Positions 21,093 to 32,404 of a stretch of 64,000 nt of DNA are shown in pieces. A program made the translations under genes and the position numbers. The notes beneath the pieces were generated by a model. The model worked only from the letters and a program-made list of their open reading frames with translations, was not told where the DNA came from and made no database searches. How positions within the stretch are numbered: the first letter of the stretch is position 1; the number at the start of each line of letters is the position of its first letter. Source of the stretch: Paramyrothecium sp. XJ0827 (lineage: Eukaryota; Ascomycota; Sordariomycetes; Hypocreales; Stachybotryaceae). Where the stretch lies: assembly GCA_020881915.1 (NCBI GenBank), contig JAJFPB010000006.1, positions 3,162,001 through 3,226,000 of the forward strand, in the 5' to 3' direction.

Positions 21093-23989
21093 CTTTACAG
21101 GTATGTTCCGCAGAGATTATAGAAAACTTCAGGGAGCGAGGGAAGAACGAGGAAGAGAAGCGAGTGGTCTGGCCTGGTCTGCTCAAAGGCCACTATGGCC
21201 AAGCCACGGGACCTCCTTTATAGTTTCCTGCCCGTGTCACTCTCATTCCTGGTCCTCGGGCGCTTCCGCCTGTCAACTCGTTCTGCGGGTCCCTCGGTAA
21301 GTAGATCACCCTTGATCAATGTTGCGTATTCTCCGCGTCGGGCAAGATTTGCATCTAGCGGCTAACCTGGCCAGTCAGGATGCCTTATCTACGACATGTG
21401 CCGGTCGCTCGGTCCATCGCCGCCCAGTGCCTGAGAGAGCGGCTGCAGAACAGAAATGGAAGGTCGCTGGGCGCCAGCAGTGGAGTTGCTGATATGAGTG
21501 GGCGACGGTGTGTTTGATCGGCGCTTGAGGTCAAAGGTCTTGCCCGATGGGGTAACTCCCAATTTGGGGATCGACATTGCTTCACATGTTGGTCAGAACG
21601 CGGGCTCTTATTAGTCCCTGAGACCAGTACGTTCTTGGTCCTATTCCGAGAGAAGTCGTAAAGTCTTGAACGAACAGGCGGGCGCGTTTGAAATCCCGCA
21701 TGTGGCAGTTTCATTTGGAGGCCTTTTCGACATTGATTTTCGCGTCGCCGTCGGGAGTCACCCATTGGCAGCATTCTCATATGAGTCACTCCAGCCGCAT
21801 CGAAAGTTTGTTCTCGCTGCTCCCCGTTTGCCAAACCACTCATCGACTTGCAGTTTGACACGCTCTGGGCTATTCTTTGGTGATAGACGGGATACTGCCG
21901 CAGGCAAAGTGTGCCGTGACGTTAGAATGATATTTCGCAAGATTTGAATGAATCAAACACAGCATTGCGTACCATCCTGCACTATATTTCCCTTGCAAAG
22001 AGAGGGAAAGCTTGACTGAGGATCGCAAGCCAATGAGGCGAATGTTCGTTGGGCCGGCATCATTTGAAATAGCGCAGCAAGCTGGAGATTGAGGTGCATT
22101 GAAATACGCGCGTAAATTTGTGAATGATGATTGATTGGTCATAAATCCTAAGCTGTAAGAGCGAGATGCCGAATTCGAAATAGATTCTATCATGTAGAGG
22201 AATCCCTTGTGAGCATGAGCGCTCGGACAAGATGGCCGAACAGCAATGAAACCGATTCCGTAAGATGTTACGTAGGTCACGCTCACCCCCGAGGTTTGTA
22301 TTTAATATGAGAAGGGGTTTTTGATGGTTGAGATGCTTAAAACCCTCGCGTAAACAGTCTTTGCTTGCAACCTACCAGGCTTTGAGAAGAAAGACCCATG
22401 ATGCGACTTATGGAACGACAACAGCACCATCTCCATAGCAGATAAATATATTAATTCAACTTTATAAAAGTGCTACATCACACTTCTACATCTCTAGTCA
22501 TCCACATGGATATAAAGAACTGTGGCTATCTCAGGTATGGCGGTGTTGAAACATGCGACCAATATGATTATATTCCTTTCCAGTGGTCAAGTCAAGTCAG
22601 GCAAGGGGAGACTCCTCATTTAAGTTTACTGTAGCGTTGGTCGTATGCTAGTCAATGTTAAAAAAGATCACACGCCCTTCACCCATCAAAGAAATTCAGG
22701 CTTTCGCACATCGAGGTGCTACTGACAGCTGTGTGATTGCGCACATGTCTTATGTCTCCTGGTGGACAGCCCCGAAATCAGTATTCAGTTCGGAAACATC
22801 GCCTAGGCACGAAGGTTCCACTTCGGACTCAACCATTATTCCTGGGCTTTTCCTCCATCATTTACGCTTTCCCATTCCAGAATCGTTCTATTAAAAAACC
22901 TGTTGTTCTCTTATTTATGAATAGTAAGCACATAGTTTGTATGAAGATCCCTTGGAATTGGATCATACATTTGAGTGCCTAAATTGAATTTGTAACAAGA
23001 CAGGAACACGCTAAATCTAGGACATAGAGGTACAAGGGTATGCTTGCAACAAAACTGATTTGGGGAGGGGTGTGTTAGCCGAGACTTCTCAGCGTTGCCG
23101 AACTGGTGGATCACAAATCAGGTGAATTAGTGAGGAGGAGAATCATTCAAGGTTTAGTAGAGTGCTGGACTGATGCGACCAACAACAAGTCTTTTAATAG
23201 TCTAGCAAGCACTGTTATTTGTGGAAGAATCCTTGTATCTCTTGAGTCGGTGTTATTATGTTGGATCTGGATAAACACGTCTGGATTAGACGGGTCTGTG
23301 TTAACAATACCTATCAAGGAAGCCTTACGCCAAATCCTCCACGTCGAAGCCAGGCAGAAAGGCCCATTTCAAAACCCACTCAAGTGCCTAGAGTTGCTTC
23401 AGTCCAATCCCAACCCATCATACCCAACTCGTATGTCATATACTAAGCAAAGTAAAACGCGGTTCTTCCCTCTCAATCAAGACGTACTGCTGGCAATGCT
23501 ACCTATAGATGCGCCAGCGAACTTCGACAATTATTTCGGAAGTCATTTCGCCTTCGTTTCCGTCGTGGCAGATTTATGAGGCGCAGCCCAGCGGCAACGA
23601 CGCATGAGACAGCCCGCTTTACTTCAACAAGGACGATGTCTCCGGGAGAAAGACTGGAGTCAGGGACGATGGCGACTGTTCCGAGGAAGACACTAGCAGG
23701 ATCAAGATCCTAGAGATATCACGACACACATCCTGTCTTCCACTGGAGTGAACTTGTATATCTTGGCCCCACTTTGACCCTCTTCAATCTTTCTCTACTC
23801 TAGAGGAAATGGAAATCAGGAAGGCTATGGTGTACACGAGGACAGGTCAAGTCATATCGTCCGAAAGTTACGTTGTTGGCTGAAAGACCAAATCAATACC
23901 TTATTTTATCAATCAATGACTCTTGTAGACAAAATTAAGAGAATACCGTGGAAAGTATCTTGAATACATTGGCCTCAAGTTTGTTTGCA
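21093..23989. other. Gene-poor, partly AT-rich interval (about 2.9 kb)
   Basis: This covers the promoter side of the ribonuclease (-) and the 3' side of the dynamin-like gene (-). The first 250 bp hold the ribonuclease TATA box. From about 22300 to 23500 the DNA is clearly more AT-rich than its surroundings, with many short frames and no family match. A degraded element is possible, but no terminal repeats or coding remnants were recognised. Confidence 0.5.
21217..21222 (-). promoter_or_regulatory. TATA box of the T1-type ribonuclease gene
   Basis: TATAAA on the minus strand, 125 bp upstream of the ribonuclease ATG at 21092. The distance fits a TATA box plus a short leader. Confidence 0.6.
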
Positions 23990-26716
23990 CTACTTCGTCA
24001 GGTAAGTCTCCTCTCCAACACGCCACCCTGAGGGAGTTTCAGCAGGCGCTTCCGGTTCCGCTGCCTCTAGTATTGGCTCTGGTTCCTCTGGAACTTCAAT
24101 CGCCTGCTTCCCCTTCTTCTTCTTTGACTTCTTGGAGAGTTTGGAAGGTACAAACCACTCTGCGTCAGCGTCAGCAACAGGTGCATAAGCTCTCTCTAGA
24201 TCAGCGTCGGGAAATGTCCCCAACGCTGGCTCCGCCACTTCCGCTCCACTCGGCTCTGGCTCTGGCTCTGGACATGAATCGATATTATATTCCTCGACCG
24301 AAGTCGGCTCTTCGGCAGGGCGGTCAATGGCTTCAGAGACTAGTTCTGGCTCGGATTCTGTCACGGCGGTAGGCATGGGTGTTTCGGAGTCAGATTGGAT
24401 GACCCGTGGGGCGGCTTGGTCTGCCGAATCGTCTGTTAGGTCCTCGAGTGCTGAACTAGCACTTTCGTCTTCGCTGTCTCCAGGCTCGGTACCTAGGATA
24501 AGAACTGTGAGAACCAGAATTTTCCACTTTCAACGTATCAGTGGGCCAATGGCTTACTCGCGACTTGTATTTTCGCGTATTCTCTGCAGGTTTCGATTCC
24601 CTTGGTTAAGATATTGAGCTGCTTTTGTAAATCCTCGCGCACTTTTCGACTTTCAATAGTTTCTCCAGCAATGCGTGAGACTGTCTCCGCTGACATCTTG
24701 GCGATTTGAAGAGGATAAAAGACACGCTCCAGCTCTTCGACAAGGCATATCTCAATCACTTCAACTGAAACATCATCGATGAAACGCTTGAGAGCAATCT
24801 AGGAAGAGTTGTGTGAGATTGACTTTGCAATGGGCATAACACGATCCTACCTCATAATAAGTTTCAACATAGTCCAGAGCCCGAGAAGCCGCATAGTCTG
24901 TCTCATTCTGCTCAGCTGTTGAGGCCAAAAGCAATCGGTGGAGTTCAGTAAGATCGGCGGTGGCATTTACCAGTCTCAGTTTTGAGACGCGAAAGTACGA
25001 TCGTAAAACAGAGGCAAGTGCAGTTGATTTTCGCTCGGAGCGAACCTGCGGCAGTTTCTCTATGAAAGAGATGTTGTATGTAATCGGGTGGGCCTCTTGG
25101 TGTGGCCGAATCAATTCGTTTGTCTTTTGACGCATTGTATCGAGGATTTGGTCAAGCTTGGGCTGAATAATGGTGCGCATAATGATCTGGACGGTAGATT
25201 CATCCGCGATATGAGCGATTAGATGCTCAAGGAAGGTCTGAGCTGCATGCCAGGCTTTTTTCACGTGAGCCATGGCGATCTCAGACCAAGGCGCAGACTG
25301 TTCCTTGAATAATCTCGCTACAATCATTGGATCGAACATCCCAGGTAGCTCTCGACCACGGCTCCGTTGCATGAGCTTGACGATCTTCTTGATGAAATCT
25401 CCGCGAGTTAGATAGGGGATGTCTTCGGGAACTTCCACGTCATTTGAGTCGTCAATCACTTGGTATTTACGGCCTCGACGCTCGATGTCTTGCCCAAAAT
25501 CCTCATTGAGATTTTGAATCACAGCACGAAAGTGCTTCTGGTAACCCAGTCGAGTCTCTGCATTTCCGAAGAAAGAATGGTTCCAGTTGCCGTCGGTGGC
25601 AGCCTTGAGTAGCGTTTGAAAGTTTCCACTGATTTCAAACAAATAGGTACGCTGTTCGTCGAGCGTAAGACGAGGACGACCAAGATGCTGTAGAGCTTCG
25701 CGACAAGAAGAGGTCTTGTCCTGAATCTCAGTAATCAATTCGGGAAGCTCTCCAGCTATCTGTTTGAATAGCAAATCGCTCAATCTTTCCCTCAGTTTCT
25801 GAATGCCAAGTGAATTCTCAGGCAAATGTGCCCACATTCCTCGAGAGAAGAACTTTGTTTCGCGAGCATCACGCTCGGACAGGGACCAGGGCCCGCTATC
25901 AGAGTCCATGTTTTTCAAAACATGCCAACCAAGACGAAATTCGATTTCTTTGTTCCTGGCCAAAGATATGAATGACCTCTCGTTACTCGAGCCGGGAAGA
26001 AGAGTGTCGGGTTTTGTGATTACGCCGAGGGTGCGATTGCCTTTCGGATCGGCCATGCGGGCTAATTTCAGGACGATTTGGTTGGCGAAATCATTCTTAG
26101 CAGAGACAATGGCGAGAATGATGGTTCTCCGCTTTCCCATGAACTTCCTTATGACGCTCTGTATCAGGTCGATATCTGACGCGGATTGGTGCTTGGTCTC
26201 GGAGTGAATCAAGCCAGGCAAATCCACTATGGTCAAATGTGGATGGTTGGGCCCGCTAATTTCGATATGAAGAGTATCTTTCGAGAAAGCCCTGCCAGGG
26301 GACAGCAGACCCATGGCAGTCGTCGCGCCTTCGATCAGACTGGGTAAGTCTTCATAGTTGTCCAGCTTCTCTTCGAATTCCGCCTCGGCTTTCTGGTCGG
26401 TGCTGTTTTTGTTGGAAGAACTTTCTTGGTCCCGAACGATGGAGACTCTAGCTCCAGTATGAGCGGTCTTCCGAAGAACCAGTTCTATGGGGAATCGAGT
26501 GCAAAGATTGCTCTTGATAGGAAACGAAACTCCGGAAATGGCTTCAAGAACAGAACTCTTGCCAGAAGACTGGTCTCCGCAAACAATGATCTGGGGCAGA
26601 GAAATGTAATGGTCAATCCCCTCAGATCGAAGCTTGTCGATGGAGTCCAACAATTGAAGATGCTTCGAGGAAGACAAACTCTCGGGGTCAACAGTTTTCA
26701 GCCGATTGAGCAACAT
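23990..26716 (-). CDS. Dynamin-like (Mx-type) large GTPase with a charged C-terminal tail, 3 exons
   Basis: Exons 26716-24851, 24798-24558 and 24492-23990 give 869 aa. The introns (52 and 65 bp) have GTAGGA/TAG and GTAAGC/TAG ends and keep frame. The dynamin G domain is complete: P-loop GDQSSGKSS at residues 47-55, switch threonine in LCTRFP, DLPG near 168, TKPD near 236, and a G5-like region after it. A middle/stalk region follows. The second exon carries a GED-like helical segment (SVEVIEICLVEELERVF...). There is no pleckstrin-homology or proline-rich domain as in classical dynamin, so it belongs to the fungal Mx-like/unclassified dynamins. The third exon adds about 165 residues rich in Glu/Pro/Ala with a basic block, KLSKKSKKKKGK. 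That tail is unusual and its role is unknown; membrane or nuclear-import contacts are possible. Confidence 0.93.
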
Positions 26717-27707
26717 TGTAGCGTTTGATCAGGCTATCCGTAATAAGCGAGGTCAGGTAACAGAAAACAGAATAGCTGTTGTTTGTTGGCAAGCTTGACA
26801 GAATGACCAACGTTGGTGATAGGGTTTTATGCAGAGTCCAAGAGCGCCGAACTAGATAACATTGATGCCTGAGATTGGCCTCGCGAATGCTGTTGGCCTG
26901 GCGATGCAGGAGGCCTACCAAAGCCCACTCTTGAGACGCAGGTCTTGGCCTGGTAGGCCGACAGCAAGGGATAGATCACAACTAGGCTGCAGGGCAAACG
27001 GGCCTACATTTTTTTGCATGCTCCGATAACAATGAGAGAAGAGACAACGAAATGAGGCGACGCGGCACCTGTGGCTGCGGGCAACTTCGCGGCACGTTGT
27101 TGGGTATCTGGCCGAGCCGCAACAGCCCGCATATGCGAGTCGATGGGCGAGCTGGCAATGTCGTATCGTCTTAGGCATCCCTTCTAGATAGCATGTACTG
27201 GGTACAAGAGCTTTCTGTCTCGGATGGACGAGATAACCGTCTTCAACCTGGGAAAAACGTACAGACCAGGGGCGTGCCCGACTTTGTGAGCTGATGACGA
27301 GTTTGCGTTGCATTCCTTGACTTACCGCCTCGACGAGAAAAAAGCAATGGCATCCTTGCATGCAGCCATTCCCCTGAATGAGGGTCTTGAATGTTCTTGC
27401 GTTGGGTGCTGTGAGGTGCATTGGTAACAAACAAGAGGTGGCGTGAGGAGACCGGTGAAGCATACTTGAAAGCACCCACTACCCGGTACTTCAAGGTACC
27501 ACCAGAGGCGCGTTCGGTTCTCAGGAACACTTTGGCAGTGGCACTTCTACATGGGAAATGATATTCTCTCGCAGTGTTAGTGAGATTTGATTAATATATT
27601 TCTTTGATAGTTTGACCTTACAAGTTGTCTATAGGGAAACTGGCTAAAGTCCCGGGAACGTAACCGGTAACATCCGCTTGACCCCCAACGTGGTGACCGG
27701 TCAACAA
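26717..27707. other. Intergenic region upstream of the dynamin-like gene
   Basis: About 990 bp between the start of the dynamin-like gene (-) and the stop of the b5 reductase gene (-). Overlapping antisense-type frames exist, but none has family resemblance. No RNA gene is seen. Confidence 0.5.
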
Positions 27708-28737
27708 TCAGAATTTGTGTATTTGGTCCCAACGGTACCCAAGGTCACCTAGAATCCCTGGTCGGCTCTTTGTTCCAACCAGGGCTGCCTCCATAGAAGG
27801 GGGTCCGCAAACAAAGACCTTTGTATCTTGCCCCTTTGGCAGCGATACAGTCTCTTTCAGCAGCTCTTTGGTGACATATCCTTTGTTGTACATCGACCCT
27901 GGTATTGGGTTGCTCACTGTGTAGACAGCGTTGAAACGATCTGGGTGCTCCCTTTCCAGCCGTGAAAATTGCTCCTTAAACAGCACATCTTGATCCGTGT
28001 TGACTCCAACCACCAACGTCATCTTCGTCTTGTCTGCCGGGTTATCCAGTATGCCTTGCGCCAGTTGATAGATGGGCGTTATGCCGGCCCCGCCTGCTAT
28101 GAGAGTAATGTGGAAGTAGCTGTTGGGTTGCCAAGCGTGTCCCCTAAGCGCTGCAGCAAACATGACCTTGTCACCGGGTTCAAGGCTGTGGAGGTGTGTG
28201 CTCATTTTGCCTTTCGGGTATTGCTTAACAAGAAGGTCTATGTAGCCGGGAGCATCTGGAAATTTTGCATTAGCATTTTACCTAGTACAGTATTTGCAAA
28301 GACCAAAAAATAGAAAACACCACCGTACCTAGTGGGCTGACTGGTGTGTAAGGCCTCGCAACAGGAAGCCACGAGCCTTTTGGCCAGGCCATTGTAAGTA
28401 GACTCGCTGCGACTGTCAGAAACCTTTACGTGACGAATGTTTCTCTTTGGCCGCAAATGAACGTACACGTCAAACCAAGCCCACTCACGTAGGCCTCATT
28501 GGGTAGTTTGAAGCGCAAACGCTTGGTGTTGTGGTTGACAAGCTCAGAGCTTTCCAGGCTCAACGACTGGAATGCTGGTCCGCTACCGAACGTCCTTTGC
28601 GGAGGAGCAGAGCTCGAGTCTGCTAAGATGGGCTTGGATGCGGTTTTGGCGACCAGGGTAATCGCTACGCCAGTAACAATCGAGCCAACTAGGAAAGGCT
28701 TGCGCAGTCGATGCAGGAATTTCATCTGGGATGCCAT
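27708..28737 (-). CDS. mcr1: NADH-cytochrome b5 reductase (Mcr1/Cbr type), 3 exons
   Basis: Transfers electrons from NADH via FAD to cytochrome b5, supporting sterol and fatty-acid desaturation and ascorbyl-radical reduction. Exons 28737-28476, 28412-28329 and 28255-27708 give 297 aa. A hydrophobic anchor lies near the N-terminus (FLVGSIVTGVAITLVA). The FAD motif RPYTPVS is split by the second intron, then PGYIDLLVKQYP. GGAGITPIYQLA and CGPPSMEAAL form the NAD site, and the chain ends in KF as usual. The first intron must use a weak donor (GTTTGA) so that YVSGL joins VAASLLTMAWPKG; a perfect-looking GTGAGT just upstream codes for Val-Ser instead. The start is taken at the ATG in cgaaATGg; an ATG four codons later and an in-frame one 29 codons earlier are alternatives. 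Outer mitochondrial membrane or ER location is not resolved. Confidence 0.92.
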
Positions 28738-31074
28738 TTCGAAACGAGGTTCTCGCGGTAAATCTAAAACAATCTCTTGCCAGACATGGCCAAGTGGACG
28801 TCCAGTGGTATTTAACGCCTGCAAGACATGGTATCAGCACCAGACTACTCGGACAACCCTGCTAGGTGGCCGGTTTTAGCAAGATACAGCGCCACAACGG
28901 GAGATATCGTGAGACCCCACGTACCTTGCTAACGACTTCTACGCAGGATCGCCAATTTGGGAAACCCGGCAACCGGTAGCGTGGAGTCGTGGACAAATGA
29001 TGGGGGCCGGGCGGAGTGGGCTGTTACCGGCATTCCACGGACTTTGACTAGAAGTCCGGACCGCGCACATCAGCTCATCCAGCGAACCAGCCCACACCAT
29101 GTTGAACGGCACGGCCAAAGGCGCAGGCTGATGCCTCGCGTCTTATTTGGGAGGTGGTTCTCGTAACGTATGCTCTGTCGCGTTCCCATCAGCACGGGGG
29201 CTGGTAATTTCTAAAGTTCAACGCATATTAGCAAGTGATAGCAGCACTAGTCGTAGTGGCGAGTAGAATCAGGATCCGGGCTCAAGGCGGAATGAATAAA
29301 CCCTGTGATAAACCGATGGGAAGAGTTTTCAAGAACAATCGTGCGAAGTCAATTGAAGCACCTTGTGCTCGGGACTTGTACAAACACGAGCGCGTCTCTG
29401 CCTTACCGGAGAACCACAGTCTCGAGCCAGTGTTCCGGACGAACTTTGAGTGCTTCAAGCTCTTTCTCTTGGAGGGGGAAGATGCATTCGGTGCCACTCG
29501 ATGGCGAGGTCGTCGGTGGGTTCGTAGTTGAGAAGGTAGTCTCTGAAAAGTAGTCCCTGAAGAGTAGTCATTAGAGAACATAGGCAGAGCAAAGATACAA
29601 GCGTGGCAATACCGTAACAGCGGTCCATGTTGAAAAGTGCAGGTGTTTCGAGTATTGAAGGAAAACGTTTGCGAATCTTCATGTGCACCAGAACGATTTC
29701 TAAAGAGTCGTCTCGACGCCATGCCGCAGTGAGACCCGCGCGTTCCGCAAAGCCAAGGCCAGCAACCAGTACAACAGTTACGTTTCATGCAGTACCCCAA
29801 ATCATGCACCTAACGGTTACGCTTGTGCCTGAAGATCCCATCAGGGGTGCAATTGGACTGGCGCACCACTACAAATTCAAAATCGACTTCAGTGTTACTG
29901 CTCCTGGCACAAACTTACCCTGCTCTGCTTTCACCCTTCGAGAGCTTTAGATTAGGACATCATCAAGAAACTTGGAGCACCCAGGAGGGGCATGGAACCT
30001 CTTCTGAGGCCTTCCGTTGTACCTCGTCTGCTTGCAAGGGGTGTCTTTAACGGAGTGGCCACGCTGGGCCCACACTCCTGGCACCCCCTTTCCACCTCCT
30101 TCCTTCCAACTGCTCACACTTTGGCAAGAAGAGTGACGCGAAGGGTTTGCTAGAGTGGATAGCTGCCTAAGGTATCAGCTGTACAAGATGGAAGGTACAC
30201 GCTTCCGGATGGAACTGTTCACCGGTCAACTTTGCAACAATGGGACTGAACATGACTGATGTTCCATCAAACAGACCTAGGGAAAGTGAAGTTGATTATC
30301 TTCTTCCTTCAAAATGATGGAAACAGTCGGTACGTAGGTAGATCAAGCCCGTCTGGACCGTTTGTACGATCGCTTGTCCAAGTTGCTACAGTACTCTCTT
30401 GGTGACCGCCATCTTCCATGCCTCGCTTGCTTCTTCCCAATCCGTGTAAGCCCCAAAGCAGATTTCTCTCCTTCCTGCTACCTTCTGCTCGATGTACAAG
30501 CTTGCCCGGGCCAATCAGGACTTGGCCCTGGGCCCCCGTGACGTGAAGGCATCGCGTTGCCTCAGTGTCTGCTCTGCCAGCCGAGCTCCTGGCCTATCAG
30601 GGGCCTGATCTGGACCGAGTGCCTTCCTCTCGCTCCTCTCCTGCTCGCGAAAGCATTGCCGGTGAGCTCACGATGCGGCACACCGACCTTCTGCCTGGAG
30701 CTCATTGGCTCTCGAGGCACCATGGTGCTCGCTTCGATGACCGAGCTCTTTCCTCATCTTTCAGACGAGGAGCACACAGTGTTGGGGACACACTCACCTG
30801 ACCAGCTGGTAGCAAATATAATCTCTTCCTCTCCGCCCTCTCTCTTCTTTCTTCTCTTCTTCTCCTTTTCAAACACTCTCAGATCCTCACTCTGCACACT
30901 GCATCAAGCACACTCTCTTTCATCACAACACACATTCCTTCAAAGCACTCGAGCCCTGCTCAAGAACAACAACTCTTTTCTCTCAAACTTCCAGCCGCTT
31001 CTCAAGCACCACTCCATCATCTTCCAGTCACTCTCTTCAAGAAGACCCACCACTTCCACTCATCAACCGTCAAG
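28738..31074. other. Divergent intergenic region (about 2.3 kb)
   Basis: Upstream of the b5 reductase (-) and the double-psi beta-barrel gene (+). Short frames only. A 77-codon frame on the minus strand at 29455-29688 has one hydrophobic segment but no other support. Near 30815-30822 is a TATA-like AATATAAT, followed by a strongly CT-rich tract at 30822-30880 and a leader of about 200 nt. Confidence 0.5.
30815..30880 (+). promoter_or_regulatory. TATA-like box and CT tract of the double-psi beta-barrel gene
   Basis: AATATAAT at 30815-30822 is followed directly by an almost pure C/T tract to about 30880, some 200-260 bp before the ATG at 31075. Such CT tracts near the transcription start are a mark of highly expressed filamentous-fungal genes. 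Confidence 0.55.
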
Positions 31075-31431
31075 ATGCTTTTCATCAGCACTCTCATCAC
31101 TCTTCCCGTCCTCGCCCTTGCGGCTGCTGTCTCTCAGCCCGCTTCCAACACCGGCGACATCACCTACTACAGCACTGGCCTCGGGGCCTGCGGCGAGACC
31201 AACACGGACACCGACTTCGTCGCCGCCGTTTCTTCCACCGTCTTCGCCAGCAAGGCTGCCTGCAACAAGATGATCCGCGTCTCCTACAACGGCCGCTCTG
31301 CCGACGTCCGCATCGTCGACCTCTGCACCGGCTGCGCTCCTTTCGACGTCGACCTCACCCCTGCCGCCTTCCAGCAGGCCGTCGGCGACCTTGGCCTTGG
31401 CCGCGTCCAGGGCACTTGGGACTACATCTGA
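31075..31431 (+). CDS. Secreted RlpA-like double-psi beta-barrel protein (118 aa)
   Basis: A single-exon small secreted protein. The signal peptide spans about residues 1-18 (MLFISTLITLPVLALAAA). The mature domain begins GDITYYSTGLGACGE, the first strand of RlpA-like/barwin-like double-psi beta-barrels. VRIVDLCTGCAPFDVDL carries the conserved Asp and the paired cysteines, and LGRVQGTWDYI closes the barrel. Four cysteines can form two disulfides. Related fungal proteins include the Asp f 7-like and plant-expansin-like groups and may bind or loosen polysaccharide; no enzymatic activity is implied. The aspartate in RIVD is kept. The CT-rich leader suggests strong expression. Confidence 0.92.
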   Translation: MLFISTLITLPVLALAAAVSQPASNTGDITYYSTGLGACGETNTDTDFVAAVSSTVFASKAACNKMIRVSYNGRSADVRIVDLCTGCAPFDVDLTPAAFQQAVGDLGLGRVQGTWDYI

Positions 31432-32404
31432 ATCCCATCTTCACATCATTTTGGGGCTCTTTGAGCCAGGATCAACCTCATGGCATCTTGGGGGGAAAAC
31501 TGTCATAACTACTTGCTTTCACGGACTTGTGGGGTTTCTAATGGCACTTGTATTTGGCATTTCGGGACGGGCACAACGTTCTCGAACACATCTCAGCTTA
31601 AGCACATGAATTAAACGACTCATTTTTCACTTAAACATGATTCTTGACTGCTGTGACTTGTTCTTACAGTAATAGGTTTCTTTTGTCTTGTTCTTTCTTT
31701 CGGCCCAAGTGACCCTTTCTCTTTCTGCTGCACCAACGGTTGTTCGCCTGTAGTCCTCTACTGTTATATCGCGCGGCTAGGCACAGCGTGACTCTGTTTT
31801 CCGTCTGAGCTATTTCGTGTTCCCTGTTGCTCAAAATAATATCATCTGAAATCGCAATCCAGGCTGTTCATATCAATCAGCCATGGTGGTATTGCTCCCA
31901 TCTTGCCCCGAAGTTTTCCAAGTGCTCGCCCCCTTTTTGGCTCAGCCTCAACAACCCCTCCTACAGCCGCCGTCGCTTGGCCTGGGTCCGCATCGCTCTC
32001 ACAACAATCTTGCACATCATCAAGAAAGAGGTTAGGCAATTCGTTTTTATTGAATGTTTACCTGTCTACCAAAGACATGCTACGCCTTGAACTTCCCCTC
32101 CAGCAGGTTGCGATTGCTCAGCGGGCTGGTCCGAGGACCGCCTCGTGTCTGTCTAGTCCCGACCCAACCGTGATGACCCTAAAATGCAGAAACGCCAAAT
32201 CCTTCTTGCGCCGTGGTGCTTCTGCTCGATGGAAGAAACCAATGTCCTCCCTTGAGGTTAAAAAGCAATCTGTCCCAAATCACTCCGCGGTATCTGCCGC
32301 GTCGAGTCCTTCAATCCTGTTCCTAACTTCAGGTGCCTTCCTCTGTACAAGACCCAAAATGAGGGTGTGGTGTGAAATACAGCTTATCAAAACAAACACA
32401 ACGC
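31432..32404. other. Convergent 3' intergenic region
   Basis: Lies between the double-psi beta-barrel gene (+) and the end of the centrosomin-motif gene (-). T-rich 3' flank with random frames. Nothing named. Confidence 0.5.

Noticed and set aside
23106..23579. 157-codon frame on the + strand in the AT-rich island
   Set aside because: Begins with GTG, has no recognisable domain, and lies in low-GC DNA where chance frames of this composition are possible; a degraded element cannot be excluded.
29455..29688. 77-codon minus-strand frame with one hydrophobic segment
   Set aside because: Looks a little protein-like, but there is no homologue known to me, no clear promoter and no splice partner; support is too thin to call.
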